DNA from: Streptomyces deccanensis
Lineage (GTDB): Bacteria > Actinomycetota > Actinomycetes > Streptomycetales > Streptomycetaceae
DNA: 64,000 nt
NCBI RefSeq assembly: GCF_022385335.1
Contig: NZ_CP092431.1
Coordinates: 9,424,001 to 9,488,000 of the forward strand
Reading direction: 5' to 3'
The translations under genes and the position numbers were made by a program. Of this stretch, positions 34,653 through 44,333 are shown piece after piece; the stretch's first letter is position 1, and each line of letters opens with the position of its first letter. Under the pieces are notes generated by a model. The model was not told the origin of the DNA, did not search any database, and was given only the letters and a program-made list of their open reading frames with translations.

Positions 34653-35318
34653 CTATGCTTCCGTTCCCGTCTCCACCGCCGGCATCGCCGACGCCGGCAC
34701 CACCAGGTCCGCGTACGGCCTGGTCGTCGCCACCAGCTCCGCGTTGCGCTCGTCCGTGCGGAGAACCCAGGCGACCGCCTCGTCATGGCCCTTGCCGAAC
34801 TCCTCGTGCCGGGCGACCAGACGACGGACACGCTCGGCCTCGTCGAGATCGCAGAACCACACCTCGTCGAGACGGGACCGGACACGTGACCACGGCTCGC
34901 CGCCCACCAGCAGATAGTTCCCCTCGGTGACGACCAGCCGCGCGGACGGCGGGACCGGGATCGCCCCCGCGATCGGCTGCTCCAGGGTCCGTTCGAAGCC
35001 CGGCGCGTACACCACGTCGTCCTCGTCTCCCCGCAACCGCTCCAGCAGGGCCGCGTAGCCCGCCGCGTCGAAGGTGTCCGGCGCGCCCTTGCGATCCCGG
35101 CGGCCGAGGCGGTCGAGCTCCACGTCCGCAAGATGGAAACCGTCCATGGGGACATGGGCGACCCAGGGCTCGCCGTCCCCGTTCAGCGCCCGGGTCAGCC
35201 GCTCCGCCAGGGTCGTCTTCCCCGCGCCGGGGCCGCCCGCGATACCGAGGAGCGCGCGGCGGTCGGGGCGGGCCAGGGCGGCGGCCCGGCGCAGCAGGTC
35301 GTCGAAGGTCAGAGGCAT
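34653..35318 (-). CDS. Uridine-kinase-like P-loop nucleoside/sugar kinase
   Basis: The Met at 35318 gives 221 residues. Walker A is GIAGGPGAGKTTLAERL, followed by VPMDGFHLADVELDRLG, in which the DGFH segment is the substrate-binding motif of the phosphoribulokinase/uridine kinase/pantothenate kinase group, and a P-loop kinase lid VRRLVARHEEFGKGHDEAVAW. Members of this branch are annotated as nucleoside/nucleotide kinase family proteins, with pantothenate or fructose also possible substrates. It is leaderless by position and divergent from the ANTAR gene. Confidence 0.83.
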   Translation of the reverse strand: MPLTFDDLLRRAAALARPDRRALLGIAGGPGAGKTTLAERLTRALNGDGEPWVAHVPMDGFHLADVELDRLGRRDRKGAPDTFDAAGYAALLERLRGDEDDVVYAPGFERTLEQPIAGAIPVPPSARLVVTEGNYLLVGGEPWSRVRSRLDEVWFCDLDEAERVRRLVARHEEFGKGHDEAVAWVLRTDERNAELVATTRPYADLVVPASAMPAVETGTEA

Positions 35319-35325
35319 GAGGAAG

Positions 35326-35331
35326 ACGGTA
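35326..35331 (-). promoter_or_regulatory. -10 element (TACCGT) of a probable leaderless kinase gene
   Basis: On the minus strand TACCGT lies 7 bases before the ATG at 35318 with no ribosome site between them. Confidence 0.45.
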
Positions 35332-35409
35332 GACCCGACCGGCGTACTCCGGGCCGGGCCGGGCAGACGAGCCCTGCTGTCGTTCGAGCGGGACAAGTGG
35401 AAGGTGCCC

Positions 35410-36288
35410 ATGTGTGCGAGACCCTGGTCGGAGCGGGACGGCGACGACGAGGCGGTGCGGGAGGAACTGGCGCGGCTGCGCGCCGAGGTACGGCAGCTGC
35501 GCACCCGTACGGAGGGCCGGCGGCTGATCGCCCAGGCCCAGGGCATGCTGCGGGAGCGCTACGCCCTGCCGGACGCCGAGACCGCGTTCGCGCTGCTCCA
35601 GCGGGCCTCGCAGCAGTACAACGTCAAGCTGCGGACCCTCGCCGACGCGGCGGTCAGCGCCCCGCGTCCGGGTGCCCGCGACGCGCTGTGGTTCCCCGGC
35701 CGGGCCCGGCACGCGGAGCCGGCCCTCAGCTTCGCGGAGGCACGCGACCGCCGCACCGGACGCGGCAACCGGAGCGAGGTGCTGACCTCCGTCCTCAGCC
35801 AGGCCCTCACCGTCGTCGGCACCGACATGGGCAACGTGCAGATCGCCGACCGTACCGAGGGCGGACTGCGCATCGAACGGCACACCGGACACCCGGCGGA
35901 GTTCGTCGACTTCTTCGCGCACGTCGGTGACGACGGCACCGCCTGCGCCAAAGCCGCGCGGGACGTCGCCCACGTCACCGTCCAGGACGTGGCGACGGAC
36001 CCGGTGTTCACCGAGGACGCCCGCGCGGCGATCCTGCGCGCGGGCAGCCGCGCCTGCCACAGCGTGCCCCTGACCACGTCCTCCGGACTGTGCGTGGGCA
36101 TGGTCTCCGCCCACTTCGAACGCCCGCTCAAGGGGTTGACGCGCGCTCAGCTCAAGGCGCTCACCGTCGCCGCCGCCGAGACCGGCGAGTGGCTCGCCTG
36201 GTACGACCGGACCGTTGTCCTGGACGCCCTGGAACACCTCCACACCCTCGGCCGCGCGCACGGCGGCGGCAGCATCACCCGCCGATGA
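35410..36288 (+). CDS. ANTAR-GAF regulator, domains in reverse order
   Basis: The Met at 35410 gives 292 residues; GAAGG precedes it. An ANTAR RNA-binding domain is near the N-terminus (about residues 15-75: TEGRRLIAQAQGMLRERYALPDAETAFALLQRASQQYNVKL), preceded by a coiled-coil heptad stretch REELARLRAEVRQLRTR. A GAF domain follows (about 120-280: VLTSVLSQALTVVGTDMGNVQIAD and CHSVPLTTSSGLCVGMVSAHF). Most actinobacterial relatives have GAF first and ANTAR last. ANTAR proteins antiterminate by binding paired stem-loops, so it may control the downstream phosphorylase genes, but no paired loop was identified. Confidence 0.84.
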   Translation: MCARPWSERDGDDEAVREELARLRAEVRQLRTRTEGRRLIAQAQGMLRERYALPDAETAFALLQRASQQYNVKLRTLADAAVSAPRPGARDALWFPGRARHAEPALSFAEARDRRTGRGNRSEVLTSVLSQALTVVGTDMGNVQIADRTEGGLRIERHTGHPAEFVDFFAHVGDDGTACAKAARDVAHVTVQDVATDPVFTEDARAAILRAGSRACHSVPLTTSSGLCVGMVSAHFERPLKGLTRAQLKALTVAAAETGEWLAWYDRTVVLDALEHLHTLGRAHGGGSITRR

Positions 36289-36344
36289 CCGGGTTCTTAC
36301 CCGCCCGGCACACTGACGCCCGCCCCGCTGGGAACCCCCACCTC

Positions 36345-37103
36345 ATGACAGAGACGACCCAACTCACCGAACTGGGCCTGCCCGAGCGGATCCGCGCCTG
36401 CCTCTTCGACCTCGACGGAGTGATCACCAAGACGGCCGTCGTGCACGCCGCCGCGTGGCGGAAGGCGTTCGACGAGTTCCTGCGCCGACGCGACGGCGAC
36501 GCCTTCCGGCCCTTCGACCCCGCCGCCGACTACGACCAGTACGTGGACGGACTGCCCCGCGCCGACGGCGTCCGCACCTTCCTGGCCTCCCGGGGCATCC
36601 ACCTCCCCGAAGGCACCCCCGACGACCCGCCCGACACCCCCACCGTGCACGGCCTCGGCAACCGCAAGAACGAGATCCTGCTGGACCTCATCCGCACCGA
36701 CGGCGTCGAGGCCTACGACGGCACCCTGCGCTACATCGAACGCGTCCGCGCCCACGGCCTGCGCACCGCCGTCGTCTCCTCCAGCGCCAACTGCCAGGAC
36801 GTCCTGCGCTCCATCGACGCCGAGGACCTCTTCGACGTACGGATCGACGGCGTGGTCGCCGCCGAACGCGAACTGCCGGGCAAACCCCGCCCCGACACCT
36901 TCCTCGCCGCCGCCCACGACCTCGGCGTCGAAGCCGCCGACGCCGCCGTCTTCGAGGACGCCCTCGCCGGCATGGACGCCGGACGCGCCGGCCGCTTCGG
37001 ACACGTCGTCGGCCTCGACCGCGTCGGCCAGGCCGACGCGCTGCGCGCCCACGGCGCCGACACCGTCGTGGCGGACCTCACGGACCTGGGGGAGTGGGCG
37101 TGA
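36345..37103 (+). CDS. Beta-phosphoglucomutase (HAD superfamily)
   Basis: Start at 36345 (MTETTQ); an in-frame ATG at 36285 overlaps the previous stop but lacks a ribosome site. The 252-residue protein has the HAD motif ACLFDLDGVITKTAVVHAAAW (nucleophile and acid-base Asp), motif II TAVVSSSANCQDVL, and GKPRPDTFLAAAHDLGV...AAVFEDALAGMDAGR. It interconverts beta-glucose 1-phosphate and glucose 6-phosphate. The next gene encodes a GH65 phosphorylase that makes beta-glucose 1-phosphate, and the two genes overlap by 4 bases (GTGA), a classic pairing for disaccharide use. Confidence 0.9.
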   Translation: MTETTQLTELGLPERIRACLFDLDGVITKTAVVHAAAWRKAFDEFLRRRDGDAFRPFDPAADYDQYVDGLPRADGVRTFLASRGIHLPEGTPDDPPDTPTVHGLGNRKNEILLDLIRTDGVEAYDGTLRYIERVRAHGLRTAVVSSSANCQDVLRSIDAEDLFDVRIDGVVAAERELPGKPRPDTFLAAAHDLGVEAADAAVFEDALAGMDAGRAGRFGHVVGLDRVGQADALRAHGADTVVADLTDLGEWA

Positions 37104-39460
37104 TCACACACAGGTCGTACGGCGTCGAACCGTGGGCGCTGCGCGAACAGGGCCTGCACCTCGACGTCCTGCCGCAGAGCGAGTCCGTGTTCGCCCTCGC
37201 CAACGGACACATCGGCTGGCGCGGCAACCTCGACGAGGGCGAACCCCACGGGCTGCCCGGCACCTACCTCAACGGCGTCCACGAACTGCACCCCCTGCCC
37301 TACGCGGAGGCCGGCTACGGCTACCCCGAGTCCGGACAGACGGTCATCGACGTCACCAACGGCAAGATCCTCCGCCTCCTCGTCGACGACGAACCCTTCG
37401 ACCTGCGCTACGGCCGACTGCGCTCCCACGAACGCGTCCTCGACCTCCGCGCGGGCGTGCTGCGCCGCAGCTGCGAGTGGACCTCCCCGGCCGGCACGAC
37501 CGTCCGGGTGCGCTCCACCCGCCTGGTGTCCTTCACCCAGCGGGCGATCGCCGCCGTCGCCTACGAGGTCGAGGCCGTCGACGGCGAGGCACGCATCGTC
37601 GTGCAGTCGGAGCTGGTCGCCAATGAGCAACTGCCCCGGCGCGAGGGCGATCCCCGGGCCGCCGTCGCCCTGGAGTCCCCGCTGGAGCCGGAGGAGCACT
37701 TCGCCGACGGGACGCGGCTCCGGCTCGTCCACCGCACCCGGCGCAGCGGTCTGCGCGTCGCGGCCGCCGCCGACCACGTCGTCACCGCGCCCGGCCAGAT
37801 CACCACCGGCGGCGAGAGCAGGGACGACGTCGCCCGCGTCACCGCCACCACCGTCCTGGCGCCCGGCGAGCGCCTGCGGGTGGAGAAGACGGTCGCCTAC
37901 GGCTGGTCCGGCACCCGTTCGCTGCCCGCGGTCGGCGACCAGGTCGACGCCGCGCTCTCCGCCGCCGCGTACGGCGGCTGGCAGGGCCTCGTCGACGAAC
38001 AGCGGTCCTACCTCGACGACTTCTGGGCCCGCGCGGACGTCGAGGTCGACGGCGACGAGGAGATCCAGCAGGCCGTACGGTTCGCCCTGTTCCACGTCCT
38101 CCAGGCGGGCGCCCGCGCCGAACAGCGCGCCCTGCCCGCCAAGGGCCTCACCGGATCCGGCTACGACGGCCACGCCTTCTGGGACACCGAGGCCTTCGTC
38201 CTGCCGCTGCTCACCCACACCGCCCCCGGCGCGGTCACCGAAGCGCTCCGCTGGCGCCAGAACACCCTGCCCGCCGCCCGCGAACGCGCGGCCCAACTCG
38301 GCCTGAAGGGCGCCGCGTTCCCCTGGCGGACCATCGACGGCTCGGAGCGCTCCGCCTACTGGCCCGCCGGCACGGCCGCCTTCCACGTCAACGCCGCCAT
38401 CGCCGACGCCGTGGTCCGCCACACCGCCGCCACCGGCGACACCGCCTTCGAACGCGACACCGGCGTCGAACTCCTCGTCGAGACGGCCCGGCTCTGGCGC
38501 TCCCTCGGTCACCACGACCACCACGGCGCCTTCCACATCGACGGTGTGACCGGCCCGGACGAGTACAGCGCCGTCGTCGACGACAACACGTACACCAACC
38601 TCATGGCCCGAGCGAACCTGCTGGCCGCCGTCGACGTCGTCGAACGCCACCCCGACCGCGCCCGGCGGCTCGGCGTCGACGACGAGGAGAGCGCCGCCTG
38701 GCGCGACGCCGCCCACGCCATGTACGTCCCCTACGACCACGAACGGGGCGTCCACGAACAGCACGCCGGGTTCACCCGCCACCAGCGCTGGGAATTCGAG
38801 AACACCGGGCCCGACCAGTACCCGCTGATGCTGCACTTCCCCTACTTCGACCTCTACCGCAAACAGGTCGTCAAACAGGCCGACCTGGTCCTCGCGATGT
38901 ACAAGTGCGGCGACCACTTCGACGACGACCAGATGGCCCGCGACTTCGCCTACTACGAGCCGCTCACCGTCCGCGACTCCTCACTGTCCGCCTGCTGCCA
39001 GGCCGTCATCGCCGCCCAGGTCGGCCACCTCGACCTCGCCCACGACTACGTCACCGAGTCGGCGCTGATGGACCTGGCGGACCTGGAGCACAACACCCGC
39101 GACGGCCTCCACATCGCTGCCCTCGCCGGCACCTGGACGGCGCTGGTCGCGGGCTTCGGCGGGATGCGCCACCACGGCACGACCGTCGGCTTCGCACCCC
39201 GCCTCCCCGAGCGTCTGAGCAGGCTCGCCTTCAACCTCGGGCTGCTCGACACCTGTCTGCGCGTCGAGATCCGACCCCGCCACGCCACCTACACCCTGCT
39301 CTCCGGCGACTCCCTGACGATCCGCCACCACGGCGAACCGGTCACCCTCCACGGGGACAAACCCCGGCGCCTGGACATCCCGGCGCCGAAACCACCAGGC
39401 CCGGCGCCGGACCAGCCGCCGCACCGGCGCCCGGGCCGCCACCGGGGGAGGGCGGGCTGA
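37100..39460 (+). CDS. Glycoside hydrolase family 65 phosphorylase
   Basis: The GTG at 37100 overlaps the mutase stop and has GGGGGAG just upstream; 786 residues. The N-terminal beta-sandwich ends near residue 275. The alpha/alpha barrel contains GHAFWDTEAFVLPLL and the catalytic general acid in VTGPDEYSAVVDDNTYTN, with the phosphate loop in RDSSLSACCQAVIAAQVG. GH65 enzymes phosphorolyse maltose, trehalose, kojibiose or nigerose with inversion, giving beta-glucose 1-phosphate for the upstream mutase. The acceptor specificity cannot be read from motifs. A Pro/Arg-rich tail of about 25 residues follows the family's normal end. Confidence 0.92.
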   Translation: MITHRSYGVEPWALREQGLHLDVLPQSESVFALANGHIGWRGNLDEGEPHGLPGTYLNGVHELHPLPYAEAGYGYPESGQTVIDVTNGKILRLLVDDEPFDLRYGRLRSHERVLDLRAGVLRRSCEWTSPAGTTVRVRSTRLVSFTQRAIAAVAYEVEAVDGEARIVVQSELVANEQLPRREGDPRAAVALESPLEPEEHFADGTRLRLVHRTRRSGLRVAAAADHVVTAPGQITTGGESRDDVARVTATTVLAPGERLRVEKTVAYGWSGTRSLPAVGDQVDAALSAAAYGGWQGLVDEQRSYLDDFWARADVEVDGDEEIQQAVRFALFHVLQAGARAEQRALPAKGLTGSGYDGHAFWDTEAFVLPLLTHTAPGAVTEALRWRQNTLPAARERAAQLGLKGAAFPWRTIDGSERSAYWPAGTAAFHVNAAIADAVVRHTAATGDTAFERDTGVELLVETARLWRSLGHHDHHGAFHIDGVTGPDEYSAVVDDNTYTNLMARANLLAAVDVVERHPDRARRLGVDDEESAAWRDAAHAMYVPYDHERGVHEQHAGFTRHQRWEFENTGPDQYPLMLHFPYFDLYRKQVVKQADLVLAMYKCGDHFDDDQMARDFAYYEPLTVRDSSLSACCQAVIAAQVGHLDLAHDYVTESALMDLADLEHNTRDGLHIAALAGTWTALVAGFGGMRHHGTTVGFAPRLPERLSRLAFNLGLLDTCLRVEIRPRHATYTLLSGDSLTIRHHGEPVTLHGDKPRRLDIPAPKPPGPAPDQPPHRRPGRHRGRAG

Positions 39461-39497
39461 GAGGCCGGGTCGGTCGAGGACACGCTCCGCGCGGCCG

Positions 39498-40676
<1,179 letters not shown>

Positions 40677-40750
40677 TCACGGAGAGTCAAGTAGCCAGGT
40701 CTGGGGGCGAGTTGCCCGACTCGAAAGAGGGACAGTCGGATGGATCGGTT

Positions 40751-42130
40751 TCACCCGCCGAAGAGCTGGGTCCAGTACGTGCTGGCCGCGCCGCCGCCGA
40801 CGAAGCCGATACCTATATGGGTGAAGCCGGGTTTGAGGATGTTCGCCCGGTGCCCGGGGCTGTTCATCCACCCGAGCACCACCTCGGCGGCGGACCGCTG
40901 GCCGCACGCGATGTTCTCCCCGATGGACCGCCGGGTGGAGCCGGCGGCCGCCGCGCGGTGCCAGGGTTCGGCGCCGTCGGGGGAGGTGTGCGCGTAGAAG
41001 GCCCGCGCGACCATGTCGGCGCTGTGCGCCTGGGCGGCGTCGGTGAGATGGGGGTCGGGGGAGAGCGGGGGGAGGCCGGCCCTGGCCCGTTCAGTGTTGG
41101 TGAGGGCGATGACCTCGGTGGCGGTCCGGTGGAGGCCGGCGGGAGTGAAGGGCTGCGCCCAGAGCGCCGTCCAGTAGACGGTTCCCGAGCGGGGGTCGGT
41201 GGCGTGGCCCAAGCCCGCCTGGGTGCAGGCGGGTTCGCAGAGGGTGCGCCTGGCCTCGGGGTCGGAGCGGCAGTAGTCCACGAACTCGCCGGGGGTGCGG
41301 GGACCGGAGACCAGGTGTTCGCCGACGGTGAGGTAGGCGTAGCCGGTGGAGGTGACGCGTTGGTGGACGGAGAGGCCGTCGCTCTCCGAGCCGAGCCGGC
41401 CCTGGGCGGCCATCGCGGAGGCGTGGGCCTGGGCGGCGGTCGAGAGGCGGGAGTCGGGTGCGACGGGCGGAGAACCCTCGGCGGCCCGGGTGGAGTTGAC
41501 CAGGTCGAGGAAGTGGGTGGGGGTGGAGGTGGGGGGTGGTGGGGTTGTGGGGCGCGTGCGGGTCGGTGGGGGCTGGTCGCGCAGTTCCCCGCGCCCCTGA
41601 CGGGGCGCGAGTCCCGACGCGGGCACCTGTCCGGGCGCGCCCGACGTCGCGTCCTCCAGTACCTCCACGCCGAAGTCCCTCGCCACCCCCGCCAGTCCGT
41701 CCGCGTATCCCTGGCCGAGGGCCCGTATCTTCCAGCTCGTGCCCTTGCGGTACAGCTCCGCCAACAGCAGTACGGTCTCGCTCCGGGGCCTCGGTGGGGT
41801 GAAGCGGGCGAGTGTGCGGCCGTCGCGGCCCGTGACGAGCAGCGTCGGTGCGGGCAGATGGCCCAACGGGGTGCCGGGCTCGGCGGGGCTGACGGCGACG
41901 GTGAGCCGGGTCGCGCCGGGGCGGAGGCCCGGTGGATCCACCGTCAGGGTGTCGCCCGCCAGCCGGGCCCCGGGGGCCGTCGGCTGGTTGTAGAAGACGA
42001 AGTCCGCGTCGCCGCGGACCTTTCCGGTGTCGTCGGTGACGAGGGCGGAGACGTCGAAGGGGCCCGGCACCCTGATCGTCAGGGTGCCGCTCGGCAGAGG
42101 GGCGTTGCCCCCGGGTACCAGCTCGTTCAT
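40751..42130 (-). CDS. TerD domain fused to two CAP domains
   Basis: This 459-residue protein begins with a TerD domain (about residues 1-160: GGNAPLPSGTLTIRVPGP, DADFVFYNQPTAPGA and FTPPRPRSETVLLLAELYRKGTSWKIRALGQGYADG). A Pro/Arg/Thr-rich linker at about 165-205 follows, then two CAP/SCP-like domains. The first starts FLDLVNSTRAAEGSPPV, the second at ALTNTERARAGLPPLSPDPHL and carries the ARAFYAHTSPDG and GENIACGQRSAAEVVLGWMNSPGHRANILK signatures. TerD proteins are calcium-binding and intracellular or surface-associated, while CAP domains are usually secreted. No signal peptide is seen, so localisation is unclear. The linker is encoded by a dispersed repeat (41566-41609). Confidence 0.85.
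   Translation of the reverse strand: MNELVPGGNAPLPSGTLTIRVPGPFDVSALVTDDTGKVRGDADFVFYNQPTAPGARLAGDTLTVDPPGLRPGATRLTVAVSPAEPGTPLGHLPAPTLLVTGRDGRTLARFTPPRPRSETVLLLAELYRKGTSWKIRALGQGYADGLAGVARDFGVEVLEDATSGAPGQVPASGLAPRQGRGELRDQPPPTRTRPTTPPPPTSTPTHFLDLVNSTRAAEGSPPVAPDSRLSTAAQAHASAMAAQGRLGSESDGLSVHQRVTSTGYAYLTVGEHLVSGPRTPGEFVDYCRSDPEARRTLCEPACTQAGLGHATDPRSGTVYWTALWAQPFTPAGLHRTATEVIALTNTERARAGLPPLSPDPHLTDAAQAHSADMVARAFYAHTSPDGAEPWHRAAAAGSTRRSIGENIACGQRSAAEVVLGWMNSPGHRANILKPGFTHIGIGFVGGGAASTYWTQLFGG
41566..41609. repeat. Dispersed repeat inside the TerD-CAP gene
   Basis: The segment containing CGCGCAGTTCCCCGCGCCCC matches the inner part of the inverted repeat at 53707-53824 and lies in frame within the TerD-CAP coding sequence, where it encodes linker residues around LAPRQGRGELRDQPP. 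The complementary GGGGCGCG follows at 41602. Confidence 0.7.
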
Positions 42131-42170
42131 CGGTGCCGTCCGTCGCAGTGACCGTCAGCCCGACAACGAC

Positions 42171-42488
42171 TCATCCCCGCAGGGCGGTTCCCGTGCCCTC
42201 CTGCCGCTCCATGGCGGCCAGGGCGTCCTGGCGGCCGGAGCGCATGGACCTGATCGCCAGCAGCAGGACGCCGATGTCGTCCAGGTAGACCGGGTCCGGC
42301 ACCAGGTCGGTCGGCAGGACGAGATAGAGGACGGCACCCCAGAAGACCCACTTGGGGCCGGTGGGAAGTCCGGCCCGGCGCAGCTCGCGTCGGGTGCGGA
42401 CGAGCCGCAGGAGCAGCCAGACGGCGGCCCCGAGCAGAGCGGCCGCGGCCACCGCGACCGCGATGATCACCCACGTCCAGGAATCCAT
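42171..42488 (-). CDS. DUF1232 (YkvA-like) membrane protein
   Basis: The Met at 42488 gives 105 residues. One N-terminal transmembrane helix (WVIIAVAVAAAALLGAAVWLLL) is followed by an Arg-rich stretch and the DUF1232 core WVFWGAVLYLVLPTDLVPDPVYLDDIGVLLLAI, whose YLxxPxDLIPDxxxxxGxxDD pattern defines this family. Its function is unknown. It lies just upstream of the TerD-CAP gene on the same strand and may be co-transcribed with it. Confidence 0.82.
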   Translation of the reverse strand: MDSWTWVIIAVAVAAAALLGAAVWLLLRLVRTRRELRRAGLPTGPKWVFWGAVLYLVLPTDLVPDPVYLDDIGVLLLAIRSMRSGRQDALAAMERQEGTGTALRG

Positions 42489-42592
42489 CGGTCCCGCCCC
42501 TCTGTCGGGCCGGGCGGTGCGCCCGGCCGGTGCCTGTCCATCGTCTTCCCCCGGGCGGTCCCGTGTATCGCGGCGCGCGGGGGCGGGGACGG

Positions 42593-42976
42593 TCAGTGCG
42601 AGGCGCGGGCCAGGTTGTGGTCGACGAGGGCCTGGCTGACGGCCCGGATGGAGCGGGCCATGTGGTTCAGCTGCATGACCTCGGCGGCGTACATCTTGAT
42701 GGTGTGCTCGATGACCGACTCGGACATGCCGAGGTTGGGCAGCTCGGCGCGGGCCGTCTGCAGGGCGGTGCGGGCGACCCGGATCTCGTGCTGGACCTGG
42801 ATCTGCGCGTGGCGGGCGAGCAGCACGGGGTGACGCATCATCGCCGGGTAGGTGCCGTAGCGGGCCGGGACCAGCTCGCGCAGCCACTTGGCCGCGGACC
42901 TCTCCCAGTCGTAACTGCCGGGTGTCTTGACCTGACACGGCCAGTCCGTGCGGAGGGGCGAGGTGGTCAGGGCCAT
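42593..42976 (-). CDS. Conserved-looking hypothetical protein
   Basis: This 127-residue soluble protein matches no family that I recognise. GGAG precedes the ATG by 9 bases. It is helical in its C-terminal half, with an amphipathic run HAQIQVQHEIRVARTALQTA and LNHMARSIRAVSQALVDHN. The N-terminal part has paired Trp (DWPCQ, DWERSAAKWL). No membrane segment or metal site is visible. It follows an AT-rich intergenic region and may form the first gene of a unit with the DUF1232 and TerD-CAP genes. Confidence 0.7.
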   Translation of the reverse strand: MALTTSPLRTDWPCQVKTPGSYDWERSAAKWLRELVPARYGTYPAMMRHPVLLARHAQIQVQHEIRVARTALQTARAELPNLGMSESVIEHTIKMYAAEVMQLNHMARSIRAVSQALVDHNLARASH

Positions 42977-43154
42977 GTGTGAACACTCCGGTCTTGCATC
43001 GACGCCATGGGTGCAGCAGCGGGTGGGGCAATCCGGGCGGCCCCGGCATAGGGGATGGCCGGGGCCGCCTCCCGGGGCGCCGTGGCGGGTAGGAGCGGAC
43101 GGTCCCGGGTGGACGACGTCACCCGGCGTTCCACCGGGTCACGATCCGCGAGCA

Positions 43155-43240
43155 GTATTTATATATACCCCTGAGTATGCAAGGGCATGGAAAAATTCAT
43201 GCCGGGAAAGACAGGAAGAATCCACCGCTGTCCTGGCATG
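43155..43240. promoter_or_regulatory. AT-rich element and GGCATG/CATGCC hairpins upstream of the hypothetical gene
   Basis: The run TATTTATATATACC (about 43156-43169) is strikingly AT-rich for this DNA and reads as a -10-like promoter on the minus strand. Next to it are GGCATG and CATGCC boxes around GAAAAATT and a larger imperfect stem (43198-43214 with 43228-43240) before the RpiR stop. It may be a terminator for the RpiR gene and promoter for 42976. The rest of 42977-43254 shows no gene. Confidence 0.45.
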
Positions 43241-43254
43241 GGGGTGGAGTGCGA

Positions 43255-44178
43255 TCAGTCCCTGAGGAAGAACTGATGCTGCTCCGACACCTGCTCGTAC
43301 GCCTCCAGCCGGGCCTGGGTGCGCTCGGGGTCGGCGTCGGTCATGGCCTGGAGCAGGGCGGAGGACATCATCACGGGGGCCGCGTAGGAGTCGAAGACCA
43401 GGCGGGATCCGGTGCCGGTGGCGAAGACGGCGTCCGCCTCGTCCGCGAGCGGCCCGAGCGCCAGATCGGTCACCAGGGCCACCTTGAGCCCGGCACCGTG
43501 GGCGACCCGCAGCGCGGTCAGCGTCTCCTGCGCGTGCCGGGGCATGGAGAACGCCAGGACCCAGGTGCCCCCCGCCTCACGGGACTGCAGCAGCGTGTCG
43601 TAGGCGACCGTGCCGCCCTTGGTCACCAGCCGGACGTCTGGGTGGATACGGCGGGCCGCGTACGCGAAGTACTCGGCGAGCGCGCCGGAGATCCTGAGGC
43701 CGAGGACGGTCAGCGGGGCCGACAGGGACAGGGCACGGCCGATCTCGATCACCTGGTCGGGATCGGCGAAGTCGCGCCGCAGGTTCTCCAGGTTCTCGAT
43801 CTCGGCGTCCACGGCCGCCTGCAACTCGTTGCTGCGGTCCGCCGCCGAGACGCCCGGGGCGCTGCCGAGGGTGGCCAGCGCGATGGACTGGAGCCGCTCG
43901 CGCAGCGCGGGGTAGCCGCTGAAGCCGACGGCCGCCGCGAACCGGGTCACCGAGGGCTGGCTCACCCCGACCCGCTCCGCGAGATCGGTGATCGACAGGA
44001 ACGCGGCCTCGGTGATGTGCTCGATCAGATACTGCGCGATCCGCCGCTGCCCCGGGGAGAGCCGCGGGCCGTCGAACAGCTCCCTGAGCCGGGACGTGGG
44101 CGACTGCCCGGTCTCCGGCGCGGTCCGCCCGGACGTGATCGCTGATGCCTGCGCACGTGCCTGCTGCGGCGATGGCAC
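43255..44178 (-). CDS. RpiR/MurR-type transcriptional regulator (HTH and SIS domains)
   Basis: The GTG at 44178 has GGAGG 7 bases upstream and gives 307 residues; the frame runs on to 44208. The N-terminal HTH_6 (about residues 35-105) includes RIAQYLIEHITEAAFLSITDL and RVGVSQPSVTRFAAAVGFSG. The C-terminal SIS domain binds a phosphosugar (TVLGLRISGALAEYFAYAA, KGGTVAYDTLLQSREAGGT, VTDLALGPLADEADAVFATG). Such proteins repress or activate sugar-phosphate genes. No catabolic gene lies next to it, so its target is unknown. Confidence 0.9.
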   Translation of the reverse strand: MPSPQQARAQASAITSGRTAPETGQSPTSRLRELFDGPRLSPGQRRIAQYLIEHITEAAFLSITDLAERVGVSQPSVTRFAAAVGFSGYPALRERLQSIALATLGSAPGVSAADRSNELQAAVDAEIENLENLRRDFADPDQVIEIGRALSLSAPLTVLGLRISGALAEYFAYAARRIHPDVRLVTKGGTVAYDTLLQSREAGGTWVLAFSMPRHAQETLTALRVAHGAGLKVALVTDLALGPLADEADAVFATGTGSRLVFDSYAAPVMMSSALLQAMTDADPERTQARLEAYEQVSEQHQFFLRD

Positions 44179-44333
44179 CCGCGTGCCTCCTTCGTCTCCC
44201 ACGAGCACTCAACATAGCCCACGGCCCGTGCGGCGCCGGGCCGATCGCGCGACCTGCGAGAACCCCGTTTCGGGCAGACGATGGGGGTACTCGGGGTACC
44301 CGCACCCTGTCGCTCACACGAGGGAGAAGGCTC

